Assembly: GCA_963170055.1 (NCBI GenBank)
Contig: CAUJGJ010000444.1
Span: 5,024,118 to 5,088,117, forward strand
Length of the DNA stretch: 64,000 bases
From: Halisarca cf. caerulea
Taxonomy: Eukaryota; Porifera; Demospongiae; Chondrillida; Halisarcidae
Reading direction: 5' to 3'
Position 1 is the stretch's first letter; each line of letters starts with the position of its first letter. Of the stretch, positions 52,860-63,742 are shown in pieces. The notes under the pieces were generated by a model. That model was not told the DNA's origin and ran no database searches. It worked only from the letters and a program-made list of their open reading frames with translations. The position numbers and the translations under genes are program-made.

Positions 52860-54810
52860 ATAAATTGTTCCTGACAGAAATAAAAAATTGCAAATTTCTT
52901 TACTAAGTTATTCGCAATTCTTGAAATTTCATGCTATTCTTGACTTCTTATGCATGTTTCATGCTTTACCATAGACATTAAACTTTTAGCTGCGGTGATT
53001 TCTCAAATAAATTGTTCCTGACAGAAATAAAAAATTGCAAATTTCTTCTCTAAGTTATTTGCAATTCTTGAAATTTCATGCTATTCTTGACTTCTTATGC
53101 ATGTTTCATGCATTTCCAAAGTCATTAAACTTATACCTGCGGTGATTTCTCAAATAAATTGTTCCTGACAGAAATAAAAAATTACAAATTTCTTTACTAA
53201 GTTATTTGCAATTCTTGTAATTTCATGCTATTCTTGACTTCTTATGCATGTTTCATGCATTTCCAAAGTCATCAAACTTACAGTTGCGGTGATTTCTAAA
53301 ATAAATTGTTCTTGACAGAAATGAAAAATTTAAATTTCTTCTCTAAGTTATTTGCAATTCTTGCAATTTCAAGCTATTCTTGACTTCTTATGCATGTTTC
53401 ACGCTTTACCAAAGACATTAAACTTTTAACTGTGGTGATTTCTCAAATAAATTGTTCCTGACAGAAATATAAAATTGCAAATTTCTTCTCTAAGTTATTT
53501 GCAATTCTTGAAATTTCATGCTATTTTTTACTTCTTATGCATGTTTCATGCATTTCCAAAGTCATTAAACTTAAAACTGCGGTGAATTCTCAAATAAATT
53601 GTTCCTGACAGAAATATAAAATTGCAAATTTCTTTTCTAAGTTATTTGCAATTCTTGTAATTTCATGCTATTCTTGCCTTCTTATGCATGTTTCATGCAT
53701 TACCAAAGTCATCAAACATACAGCTGCGGTGATTTCTCAAATGAATAATTCCTGACAGAAATAAAAAATTGCAAATTTCTTTACTAAGTTATTCGCAATT
53801 CTTGAAATTTCATGCTATTCTTGACTTCTTATGCATGTTTCATGCATTTCCAAAGTCATTAAACTTTTAGCTGCGGTAATTTCTCAAATAAATTGTTCCT
53901 AACAGAAATAAAAAAATGCAAATTTCTTCTCTAAGTTATTTGCAATTCTTGAAATTTCATGCTATTCTTGACTTCTTATGCATGTTTCATGCATTTCCAA
54001 AGTCATTAAACTTATACCTGCGGTGATTTCTCAAATAAATTGTTCCTGACAGAAATAAAAAATTACAAATTTCTTTACTAAGTTATTTGCAATTGTTGTA
54101 ATTTCATGCTATTCTTGACTTCTTATGCATGTTTCATGCATTTCCAAAGTCATCAATCTTACAGTTGCGGTGATTTCTAAAATAAATTGTTCTTGACAGA
54201 AATGAAAAATTTAAATTTCTTCTCTAAGTTATTTGCAATTCTTGAAATTTCAAGCTATTCTTGACTTCTTATGCATGTTTCACGCTTTACCAAAGACATT
54301 AAACTTTTAACTGTGGTGATTTCTCAAATAAATTGTTCCTGACAGAAATATAAAATTGCAAATTTCTTCTCTAAGTTATTTGCAATTCTTGAAATTTCAT
54401 GCTATTTTTTACTTCTTATGCATGTTTCATGCATTTCCAAAGTCATTAAACTTAAAACTGCGGTGAATTCTCAAATAAATTGTTCCTGACAGAAATATAA
54501 AATTGCAAATTTCTTTTCTAAGTTATTTGCAATTCTTGTAATTTCATGCTATTCTTGTCTTCTTATGCATGTTTCATGCATTACCAAAGTCATCAAACAT
54601 ACAGCTGCGGTGATTTCTCAAATGAATTGTTCCTGACAGAAATAAAAAATTGCAAATTTCTTTACTAAGTTATTCGCAATTCTTGAAATTTCATGCTATT
54701 CTTGACTTCTTATGCATGTTTCATTCATTTCCAAAGTCATTAAACTTTTAGCTGCGGTAATTTCTCAAATAAATTGTTCCGAACAGAAATAAAAAAATGC
54801 AAATTTCTTC
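52860..54810. repeat. 6-monomer (881-bp) higher-order repeat in Sat2
   Basis: Rare subtypes recur at 881 bp: gaaatgaaaaattt (atgaaa at 53,321 and 54,202), ctattttttact (53,521 and 54,402) and aaaaaaatgc after a changed gttcct (near 53,905 and 54,785). About 2.2 copies are present, with a few differences such as ttgcctt versus ttgtctt. Just upstream is a two-monomer (294-bp) doubling marked by gattttttatgcctg at 52,501 and 52,795. Confidence 0.75.
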
Positions 54811-57120
54811 TCTAAGTTATTCGCAATTCTTTCAAATTCATGCTATTCTTGACTTCTAATGCATGTTTCATGCTTTACCAAAGTCATTAAACTTACAGCT
54901 GGGGTGAATTCTCAAATAAATTGTTCCTGACAGAAATAAAAAATTGCAAATTTCTTTTCTAAATTATTTGCAATTCTTGAAATTTCATGCTATTCTTGAC
55001 TTCTTATGCATTTTTCATGCTTTACCAAAGACATTAAACTTTTAGCTGCGGTGATTTCTCAAATAAATTGTTCGTGACAGAAATAAAAAAATGCAAATTT
55101 CTTCTCTAAGTTATTTGCAATTCTTTAAATTTCATGCTATTCTTGACTTCTTATGCATGTTTCATGCATTTCCAAAGTCATTAAACTTATACCTGCGGTG
55201 ATTTCTCAAATAAATTGTTCCTGACAGAAATAAAAAATTACAAATTTCTTTACTAAGTTATTTGCAATTCTTGTAATTTCATGCTATTCTTGACTTCTTA
55301 TGCATGTTTCATGCATTACCAAAGTCATCAAACTGACAGCTGTGGTGATTTCTCAAATAAATTGTTCCTGACAGAAATAAAAAATTACAAATTTCTTTAC
55401 TAAGTTATTTGCAATTCTTGTAATTTCATGCTATTCTTGTCTTCTTATGCATGTTTCATGCATTACCAAAGTCATCAAACATACAGCTGCGGTGATTTCT
55501 CAAATGAATTGTTCCTGACAGAAATAAAAAATTGCAAATTTCTTCTCTAAGTTATTTGCAATTCTTTTCTTTCATGCTATTCTTGACTTCTTATGCATGT
55601 TTCAAGCTTTACCAAAGACATTAAACTTTTAGCTGCGGTGATTTCTCAATTAATTTGTTCCTGACAGAAATAAAAAATTGCAAATTTCTTTTCTACGTTA
55701 TTTGCAATTCTTGCAATTTCATGCTATTCTTGACTTCTTATGCATGTTTCATGCATTTCCAAAGTCATTAAACTTATAGCTGCGGTGATTTCTAAAATAA
55801 ATTGTTCCTGACAAAAATATAAAATTGCAAATTTCTTTTCTAAGTTATTTGCAATTCTTGCAATTTCATGCTATTCTCGACTTCTTATGCATGTTTCATG
55901 CATTTCCAAAGTCATTAAACTTATAGCTGCGGTGATTTCTCAAATAAATTGTTCCTGACAGAAATAAAATATTGCAAATTTCTTTGCTAAGTTATTCGCA
56001 ATTCTTGCAATTTCATGCTATTCTTGACTTCTTATGCATGTTTCATGCATTTCCAAAGTCATCAAACTTACAGTTGCGGTGATTTCTAAAATAAATTGTT
56101 CCTGACAGAAATAAAAAATTGCAAATTTCTTCTCTAAGTTATTTGCAATTCTTTTCTTTCATGCTATTCTTGACTTCTTATGCATGTTTCATGCTTTACC
56201 AAAGACATTAAACTTTTAGCTGTGGTGATTTCTAAAATAAATTGTTCCTGACAGAAATAAAAAATTGCAAATTTCTTTTCTACGTTATTTGCAATTCTTG
56301 CAATTTCATGCTATTCTTGACTTCTTATGCATGTTTCATGCATTTCCAAAGTCATTAAACTTATAGCTGCGGTGATTTCTCAAATAAATTGTTCCTGACA
56401 GAAATATAAAATTGCAAATTTCTTCTCTAAGTTATTTGCAATTCTTGAAATTTCATGCTATTTTTTACTTCTTATGCATGTTTCATGCATTTCCAAAGTC
56501 ATTAAACTTAAAACTGCGGTGAATTCTCAAATAAATTGTTCCTGACAGAAATATAAAATTGCAAATTTCTTTTCTAAGTTATTTGCAATTCTTGTAATTT
56601 CATGCTATTCTTGTCTTCTTATGCATGTTTCATGCATTACCAAAGTCATCAAACATACAGCTGCGGTGATTTCTCAAATGAATTGTTCCTGACAGAAATA
56701 AAAAATTGCAAATTTCTTTACTAAGTTATTCGCAATTCTTGAAATTTCATTCTATTCTTGACTTCTTATGCATGTTTCATTCATTTCCAAAGTCATTAAA
56801 CTTTTAGCTGCGGTAATTTCTCAAATAAATTGTTCCGAACAGAAATAAAAAAATGCAAATTTCTTCTCTAAGTTATTCGCAATTCTTTCAAATTCATGCT
56901 ATTCTTGACTTCTAATGCATGTTTCATGCTTAACCAAAGTCATTAAACTTACAGCTGGGGTGAATTCTCAAATAAATTGTTCCTGACAGAAATAAAAAAT
57001 TGCAAATTTCTTTTCTAAATTATTTGCAATTCTTGAAATTTCATGCTATTCTTGACTTCTTATGCATTTTTCATGCTTTACCAAAGACATTAAACTTTTA
57101 GCTGCGGTGATTTCTCAAAT
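54360..57120. repeat. 14-monomer (2,056-bp) spaced duplication in Sat2
   Basis: The ctattttttact marker at 54,402 recurs at 56,458, and the gctggggtgaatt marker (gggg at 54,901 and 56,957) gives the same 2,056-bp offset, with ttctttcaaattc units alongside. The match covers roughly 54,360-55,070 and 56,416-57,120. Another offset of 1,762 bp (12 monomers) links the cttgtcttct units at 55,436 and 57,198. One of about 2,200 bp links aaaatattgc units near 55,967 and 58,171. Sat2 therefore evolved by the same block duplication as Sat1. Confidence 0.7.
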
Positions 57121-59971
57121 AAATTGTTCCTGACAGAAATAAAAAATTACAAATTTCTTTACTAAGTTATTTGCAATTCTTGTAATTTCATGCTATTCTT
57201 GTCTTCTTATGCATGTTTCATGCATTACCAAAGTCATCAAACATACAGCTGCGGTGATTTCTCAAATGAATTGTTCCTGACAGAAATAAAAAATTGCAAA
57301 TTTCTTCTCTAAGTTATTTGCAATTCTTTAAATTTCATGCTATTCTTGACTTCTTATGCATGTTTCAAGCTTTACCAAAGACATTAAACTTTTAGCTTCG
57401 GTGATTTCTCAATTAATTTGTTCCTGACAGAAATAAAAAATTGCAAATTTCTTTTCTACGTTATTCGCAATTCTTGCAATTTCATGCTATTCTTGACTTC
57501 TTATGCATGTTTCATGCATTTCCAAAGTCATTAAACTTATAGCTGCGGTGATTTCTCAAATAAATTGTTCCTGACAAAAATATAAAATTGCAAATTTCTT
57601 TTCTAAGTTATTTGCAATTCTTGCAATTTCATGCTATTCTCGACTTCTTATGCATGTTTCATGCATTTCCAAAGTCATTAAACTTATAGCTGCGGTGATT
57701 TTTCAAATGAATTGTTCCTGACAGAAATAAAAAATTGCAAATTTCTTTTCTAAGTTATTTGCAATTCTTGCAATTTCATGCTATTCTTTACTTCTTATGC
57801 ATGTTTCATGCATTTCCAAAGTCATTAAACTTTTAGCTGCGGTAATTTCTCGAATAAATTGTTCCTGACAGAAATATAAAATTGCAAATTTCTTTTCTAA
57901 GTTATTTGCAATTCTTTCAAATTCATGCTATTCTTGACTTCTAATGCATGTTTCATACTTTACCAAAGTCATTAAACTTATAGCTGGGGTGAATTCTCAA
58001 ATAAATTTTTCCTGACAGAAATAAAAAATTACAAATTTCTTTACTAAGTTATTCGCAATTCTTGAAATTTCATGCTATTCTTGACTTCTTATGCATGTTT
58101 CATGCATTTCCAAAGTCATTAAACTTAAAACTACGGTGATTTCTCAAATAAATTGTTCCTGACAGAAATAAAATATTGCAAATTTCTTTGCTAAGTTATT
58201 CGCAATTCTTGCAATTTCATGCTATTCTTGACTTCTTATGCATGTTTCATGCATTTCCAAAGTCATCAAACTTACAGTTGCGGTGATTTCTAAAATAAAT
58301 TGTTCCTGACAGAAATAAAAAATTGCAAATTTCTTCTCTAAGTTATTTGCAATTCTTTTCTTTCATGCTATTCTTGACTTCTTATGCATGTTTCATGCTT
58401 TACCAAAGACATTAAACTTTTAGCTGTGGTGATTTCTAAAATAAATTGTTCCTGACAGAAATAAAAAATTGCAAATTTCTTTTCTACGTTATTTGCAATT
58501 CTTGCAATTTCATGCTATTCTTGACTTCTTATGCATGTTTCATGCATTTCCAAAGTCATTAAACTTATAGCTGCGGTGATTTCTCAAATAAATTGTTCCT
58601 GACAGAAATATAAAATTGCAAATTTCTTTTTTAAGTTATTTGCAATTCTTGCAATTTCATGATATTCTTGACTTCTTATGCATGTTTCATGCATTACCAA
58701 AGTCATCAAACTTACAGCTTCGGTGATTTCTCAAATAAATTGTTCCTGACAGAAATAAAAAATTGCAAATTTCTTTGCTAAGTTATTTGCAATTCTTGCA
58801 ATTTCATGCTATTCTTGACTTCTTATGCATGTTTCATGCATTTCCAAAGTCATCAAACTTACAGTTGCGGTGATTTCTAAAATAAATTGTTCCTGACAGA
58901 AATAAAAAATTGCAAATTTCTTCTCTAAGTTATTTGCAATTCTTTTCTTTCATGCTATTCTTGACTTCTTATGCATGTTTCATGCTTTACCAAAGACATT
59001 AAACTTTTAGCTGTGGTGATTTCTAAAATAAATTGTTCCTGACGGAAATAAAAAATTGCAAATTTCTTTTCTACGTTATTTGCAATTCTTGCAATTTCAT
59101 GCTATTCTTGACTTCTTATGCATGTTTCATGCATTTCCAAAGTCATTAAACTTATAGCTGCGGTGATTTCTAAAATAAATTGTTCCTGACAGAAATATAA
59201 AATTGCAAATTTCTTTTTTAAGTTATTTGCAATTCTTGCAATTTCATGATATTCTTGACTTCTTATGCATGTTTCAAGCATTTCCAAAGTCATTAAACTT
59301 ATAGCTGCGGTGAATTCTCAAATAAATTGTTCCTGACAGAAATAAAAAATTGCAAATTTCTTTTCTAAGTTATTTGCAATTCTTGTAATTGCATGCTATT
59401 CTTGACTTCTTATGCATGTTTCATGCATTACCAAAGTCATCAAACTTACAGCTTCGGTGATTTCTCAAATAAATTGTTCCTGACAGAAATATAAAATTGC
59501 AAATTTCTTTTCTAAGTTATTTGCAATTCTTTCAAATTCATGCTATTCTTGACTTCTTATGCATGTTTCATGCTTTACCAAAGTCATTAAACTTATAGCT
59601 GGGGTGAATTCTCAAATAAATTGTTCCTGACAGAAATAAAAAATTACAAATTTCTTTACTAAGTCATTCGCAATTCTTGAAATTTCATGCTATTCTTGAC
59701 TTCTTATGCATGTTTCATGCATTTCCAAAGTCATTAAACTTAAAAGTACGGTGATTTCTCAAATAAATTGTTCCTGACAGAAATAAAAAATTGCAAATTT
59801 CTTTTCTAAGTTATTTGCAATTCTTGCAATTTCATGATATTCTTGACTTCTTATGCATGTTTCATGCATTTACAAAGTCATTAAACTTATAGCTGCGGTG
59901 AATTCTCAAATAAATTGTTCCTGACAGAAATAAAAAATTGCAAATTTCTTTTCTAAGTTATTTGCAATTCT

Positions 59972-60560
59972 TGTAATTGCATGCTATTCTTGACTTCTTA
60001 TGCATGTTTCATGCTTTACCAAAATCATTAAACTTTTAGCTGCGGCGATTTCTCAAATAAATTGTTCCTGACAGAAATAAAAAATTGCAAATTTCTTTCC
60101 TAAGTTATTTGCAATTCTTGTAATTTCATGCTATTCTTGACTTCTTATGTATGTTTCATGCTTTACCAAAATCATTAAACTTTTAGCTGCGGCGATTTCT
60201 CAAATAAATTGTTCCTGACAGAAATAAAAAATTGCAAATTTCTTTCCTAAGTTATTTGCAATTCTTGTAATTTCATGCTATTCTTGACTTCTTATGCATG
60301 TTTCATGCTTTACCAAAATCATTAAACTTTTAGCTGCGGCGATTTCTCAAATAAATTGTTCCTGACAGAAATAAAAAATTGCAAATTTCTTTCCTAAGTT
60401 ATTTGCAATTCTTGTAATTTCATGCTATTCTTGACTTCTTATGCATGTTTCATGCTTTACCAAAATCATTAAACTTTTAGCTGCGGCGATTTCTCAAATA
60501 AATTGTTCCTGACAGAAATAAAAAATTGCAAATTTCTTTTCTAAGTTATTTGCAATTCTT
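59972..60560. repeat. Four nearly identical 147-bp Sat2 monomers at the array edge
   Basis: A subtype with accaaaatcatt and gctgcggcga appears at 60,018, 60,165, 60,312 and 60,459, exactly 147 bp apart. The copies are identical except for a tgtatg/tgcatg difference near 60,150 and small changes in the outermost units. This subtype is not found elsewhere in the array. It lies directly at the Sat2/Sat3 boundary and is the most homogeneous part of Sat2, so it is a recent local amplification. Confidence 0.85.
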
Positions 60561-60604
60561 GCAATTTCATGCTATGATATCTTATACAAGAAAATAGTAT
60601 TATT
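60560..60604. other. Sat2/Sat3 junction and first Sat3 fragment
   Basis: Sat2 stops at ttcatgctat and is followed from about 60,575 by gatatcttatacaagaaaa and tagtattatt. These match the Sat3 block atatcttataagagaaaat followed by agtatttttcg seen further right (for example about 61,612-61,640). The two satellites therefore touch directly, and the transposon starting at 60,605 was inserted into the very first Sat3 monomer rather than at the array boundary. Confidence 0.8.
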
Positions 60605-60980
60605 CGCAGGTAGGTTATGTGCACATTGAGCAGCTAAGGGGCGTTTCTGTGGCTTCACACAATGCAATCAATTAGCATCTCATTAAGTCAAAGCGGTCAG
60701 GTGCAGTTTGCGTGACTATTCAGAATGCTTTTTGATTATCTAGCAAGCCAAGTAGAATTTATGCACAAATAAGTCACAGACATCTCCAGTTCTTCATTTT
60801 ATTCAAATCGTTTTTGCTATTTTGTTCAAATTCGCTCTAATTCGCTTCGAATTCGACCAAAGCCTTTGCGTACAGAATTCCGTATACTTTAACAACTATA
60901 CGTTTACGAGTATTAGTCACCTGACGATCGTGTGATCGCAAATAGAAGAAGAGTGTTTTGGTCGACCAATTTTCTTTCCG

Positions 60981-61263
60981 AAACGCGGAGTTGTAAATGG
61001 CACTCTAGAGCTTTGAAAGTTTGTACGCTTGTTAACAAAATGTAAGTCTAATTTTTCACCGTGGTGGATTTTGATAGCTGCTACCTTTCGTTTTATGTGC
61101 ACGTGTTCGTAATTTTATCCTCTTCGAAAACTATGAAAACCTGTATATCTCAGGAACAAAGTAGAATTTCAAAATCCACCACGGTGAAAAGTTAGATATT
61201 AATCCTAGGAACCTCTCTAGGTGGATATCATATCATTTAACCGTCATTTAGAACTCCGCGTTT
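60981..61263. repeat. Nested inverted repeats forming a foldback in element 1
   Basis: Two pairs of arms share one centre near 61,121. The outer pair, 60,981-60,992 (aaacgcggagtt) and 61,252-61,263, is a perfect 12-bp match. It continues inward through taaatg with single mismatches. The inner pair, 61,047-61,074 and 61,169-61,196, is 28 bp with one non-matching position, including a perfect 22-bp core (ttttcaccgtggtgg onwards). Weaker complementarity (ctctagag-like) lies between the two pairs. The region could form a long imperfect hairpin as RNA or single-stranded DNA. Confidence 0.85.
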
Positions 61264-61462
61264 TTCAATAAAGGTTTTTAATATGGGTTGAGCAATCTTC
61301 ATTTTTCTCTTTTGAACGATGAGAGATTAACAATCAAACAAAGGAAAAGTAAATTGCAAATACTGCTGTAGCATTCTATGTACTCGGTTTTGTTGCTTAT
61401 GTATCGTGTAATGAGAAAATTGGGGTGTGTTTGCGACCGACTTTGGCAACCGCCATTTTGTT

Positions 61463-61483
61463 TTATGTGCAAAATGCACATAA
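61463..61483. repeat. Subterminal hairpin beside right TIR of element 1
   Basis: Arms ttatgtgca (61,463-61,471) and tgcacataa (61,475-61,483) are perfectly complementary across an aaa loop. The right arm overlaps the right TIR. The left TIR contains a third copy of ttatgtgca, but no second arm, so the element is asymmetric. Element 2 has a corresponding hairpin with a changed but still complementary stem. Confidence 0.85.
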
Positions 61484-61493
61484 CTTACCTGCG

Positions 61494-62863
61494 TTCGTTT
61501 TCTAATTTCAAATGTTACTTACATTTTAAAGTATAGATAATTATATTTGCAGGGATGATGTTAGTAAGGTTACATTAAATTTGTGAATAGCACAAAATTG
61601 CTATAATTCTAAATATCTTATAAGAGAAAATATTATTTGTTTTCTAATTTCAAATGTTACTTACATTTAAAGAATTCATAACTTTATTTGCTGCAATAAT
61701 GTTACATAACATTTGAAAATAATGACTATTTTCAATTATTACATTTTAAAGCATTTATAATTTTAAATACTGCAATAATGTTAGTAATGTTATTTTAAAT
61801 TTGTGAATAGCACAAATTTGCTACAATTCTAAATATTTTATACGAGAAAATAGTATTTTTAGTTTCCTAATTTCAAATTTTACTTACATTGTAAAGTAGT
61901 TATGATCTTAATTGCTGCGATAATGTTAGTAACGTTTCTTTCAATTAGTGAATAGCACAAAATTGCTATAATTCTCAATATCTTATAAAAGAAAAATTCA
62001 AATGTTGCATATAAAGTTAAAATAATTTTATTTCCTTCAATACTGTTAGTAACTATACAATAAACTTGTGAATAGCACAAACTTGCCATAATTCTAAACA
62101 TCTTATAGGAAAAAATTGTATATTTCGTTTCCTAATTTCAAATGTTGCTTATATTTTGAAGTATTCATAATTTTATTTGCTTCAATAATGTTAGTAACTA
62201 TACTTTAAACTTGTGAATAGCACAAAATTTCTGTAATTCTAAATATCTTATAAAAATAGTATTTTTCTTTGATTATTTTTAATGTTACTTTCATTCTAAT
62301 GTTTCTATAATTTTATTTACTATGATAACGTGAGTAACCTTACATTTGTGAATAGCAAAAATTGCTCAAATTCTAAATATCTTATAAGAGAAAATAATAT
62401 TTTTCGTTTCCTAATTTCAAATGTTACTTACATTCTAAAGTATTTAGAATTTTGCTTGCTACAATAATGTTAGTAACATTACTTTAAATTTGTTAATAGC
62501 ACAAAATTGCTACTATTCTAAATAACTTATAGGAGAAAATAGTATTTTTCATTTCCTAATTTCAAATGTTACTTACATTTCAACGAATTTATAATTTTAT
62601 TTGCTACAATAATGTTAGTAGTGTTACTTTAGATTTTTGAATAGCACAAAATTGCTATAATTCTAAATATTTTATAAGAGAAAATAGTATTTTACTTTTC
62701 CTAATTTCGAATTTTGCTTACATTTTTAGTATTTATTATTTTTTGGTACAATAAAGTTCGTCACGTTACTTTAAAATCGTAAATAGCACAAAGTTGGTGT
62801 AATTCTAAATATCTTATAAAAGGAAATTAGTATTTTTCTTTTTGTAATTTTAAATGTTACTTA
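61494..62863. repeat. Sat3: diverged 142-146-bp satellite, main segment
   Basis: Units share a gaatagcacaaaatt block, an aatatcttata block, a gaaaatagtatttttc block, a tttcaaatgttacttac block, a taaagtatttataattttat block and an aataatgttagtaac block. Starts of the aatagc block are at about 61,585, 61,805, 61,950, 62,070, 62,215, 62,350, 62,494, 62,639 and 62,781. Typical spacing is 142-146 bp, with shortened units (120 and 135 bp) and one irregular 220-bp unit. Copies differ at many positions, far more than in Sat1. Block order and orientation parallel Sat1 (aaattgc, aatatctta, ttaaag, aatgttaacgtt-like, taaattt), suggesting common ancestry. The minus-strand frame at 61,880-62,101 is a chance run through AT-rich repeats. 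Confidence 0.9.
61713..61735. repeat. Inverted repeat in the irregular Sat3 unit
   Basis: ttgaaaata (61,713-61,721) and tattttcaa (61,727-61,735) are perfect 9-bp arms around a five-base loop. They sit in the only 220-bp Sat3 unit, between two partial copies of the ttaaag-taataatg part of the monomer. The sequence of this small hairpin is not found in neighbouring units, so it probably arose with the partial duplication. Confidence 0.7.
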
Positions 62864-63201
62864 TGCAGGTAAGTTATGTCAGATTCGTGGTTGCGAAGGA
62901 CGATTTGTGATTTTAACAGGAATGCTATTAAATCGTCACGCCTAATACTAATTATCACGTTTTTCCCGTGTGACATCTTTCCTAGTATTCGAGATTCAAA
63001 TTGTTGTACCATCAATACAAAGGGTTCTGGCCAACCAAGTTAGCAAATCGGTCGTAGTAAACTGTAAACAGGCGCAGATCTGAAAGTGATCGAGCTTCCG
63101 AAGCTCTAGCTTGCCTCTGCGTACGAAGGTGTATAAATTAGCCTCTCTATACTTGAGAACACGTGGTGTCATGTGACCAAGGGCTCGAGAAGAGCTCTTT
63201 T

Positions 63202-63229
63202 CCATAAGAAAGTTATGGCATAAAACACG
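63202..63229. repeat. Internal hairpin resembling the element-2 terminus
   Basis: ccataa (63,202-63,207) and ttatgg (63,213-63,218) pair across gaaag, followed by cataaaacacg. The stem uses the same bases as the right-end hairpin of this element (ttatggca/tgccataa) in reverse order. The segment gcataaaacacg (63,218-63,229) also has a perfect 12-bp inverted match at 63,599-63,610. It may be a remnant of an older element end, but no TIR adjoins it. Confidence 0.45.
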
Positions 63230-63298
63230 GAGATCTAAACCTCTACCTGTGTGCTTGAAACATTGACAGATTATCCTTTAAGGACTAAACTTGGAATT

Positions 63299-63428
63299 CT
63301 GATTAGGGGAAGATATTCGGCCTTTCCATTCAGTTTATGTCACGCCGTTTGTTGCCACAGCCGTCCTGTTGGACCAGAAAACCTTCGCCATAACAGCCGA
63401 GGAGTGGAGCAACATCCTCCCCTAATCA
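63299..63428. repeat. Inverted repeat enclosing about 92 bp in element 2
   Basis: ctgattaggggaagatatt at 63,299-63,317 faces 63,410-63,428, whose reverse complement is ctgattaggggaggatgtt. Seventeen of 19 positions match, and both differences are A/G. The enclosed segment is GC-richer than the rest and is open in more than one plus-strand frame; one frame stops in the right arm at cccctaa. I cannot assign it to a known protein. A captured genomic fragment is possible but unproven. Confidence 0.75.
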
Positions 63429-63528
63429 GGAAAGTAAGATTAGGATATGCCGTGTCTTCTGAACTGACGTTTGTGTTTAAACTCGGAGGTCTTCATCTCC
63501 GCATTTTGCATATTTGTTCATTTTGATT

Positions 63529-63566
63529 TTATAATTTTAAATGTTACATTCTAAAGTATATATAAT
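63529..63566. repeat. Sat3 fragment inside element 2
   Basis: This 38-bp segment matches 63,899-63,936, in the Sat3 array beyond the element, at 37 of 38 positions. Both copies share a diagnostic short form, atgttacattctaaag, where most Sat3 units have atgttacttacattc. The fragment spans the same part of the monomer into which the element inserted. It is therefore derived from the neighbouring Sat3 subtype and not from the element itself. Confidence 0.8.
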
Positions 63567-63742
63567 ATGGTTAAAGAAGAATGGTCATGCAAAAGGTACG
63601 TGTTTTATGCTCTTTAAGTTACACAGGATCAAAATATGAATGTTCAACTCACTATCTAGATGGTTTGTTGAAGTTTTAAACCTTTAACAAGAATAAACAA
63701 GGCGTTTGATTCGAGACATTCGGAAACGGCAGCCATTTTGTT

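Larger units (their letters stand above)
51906..60574. repeat. Sat2: 146-147-bp tandem satellite array
   Basis: About 59 head-to-tail copies. The tatgc marker falls at 51,921, 52,068, 52,214 and 52,361. Each unit contains a tatgcatg block, a ccaaagtcat block, a gctgcggtga block, a gttcctgacag block and two ttgcaa-containing blocks. My consensus is about 29% GC, and the gctgcgg segment is its only GC-rich part. The one-base length variation comes from the A-run after gaaat. Copies differ more than in Sat1, with subtypes such as ccaaagacat, cttgtcttct, ctattttttact, gctggggtg, gaaatgaaaa and aaaatatt. Overall it does not resemble Sat1 or Sat3. An apparent 63-codon frame on the minus strand at 59,102-59,293 is just 1.3 repeat units read through and is not a gene. 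Confidence 0.97.
60605..61493. mobile_element. 889-bp non-autonomous DNA transposon (element 1)
   Basis: The ends form terminal inverted repeats: the left begins cgcaggtaggttatgtgca, and the right end read in reverse complement is cgcaggtaagttatgtgca, one mismatch in 19. The flanks fit a two-base TT target duplication (60,603-60,604 and 61,494-61,495). Joining them recreates the Sat3 sequence agtattatt-cgttttctaa. Base composition is clearly more GC-rich than the satellites around it. No transposase is visible; the longest minus-strand frames (about 60 codons, at 60,917-61,102 and 61,299-61,481) have no features I recognise. The right 60-70 bp resembles the right end of element 2 (gccattttgttttatg next to the TIR). 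The superfamily is uncertain: a TA or TT duplication suggests Tc1/mariner-like mobilisation, but the TIR is not one I recognise. Confidence 0.85.

Noticed and set aside
59102..59293. A 63-codon minus-strand open frame in Sat2
   Set aside because: It is about 1.3 Sat2 monomers read through; the peptide repeats itself at its two ends. A 147-bp unit is divisible by three, so chance open frames are easily extended.
60917..61102. A 61-codon minus-strand frame in element 1
   Set aside because: It lies across one arm of the foldback, shows no recognisable domain, and is short enough to be chance in this GC-richer interval.
61299..61481. A 60-codon minus-strand frame at the right end of element 1
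   Set aside because: It starts inside the right-end hairpin and TIR-adjacent region, with no recognisable domain; it is a by-product of the element sequence.
61880..62101. A 73-codon minus-strand frame in Sat3
   Set aside because: It crosses two diverged satellite units and its residues mirror AT-rich codons; there is no coding signature.
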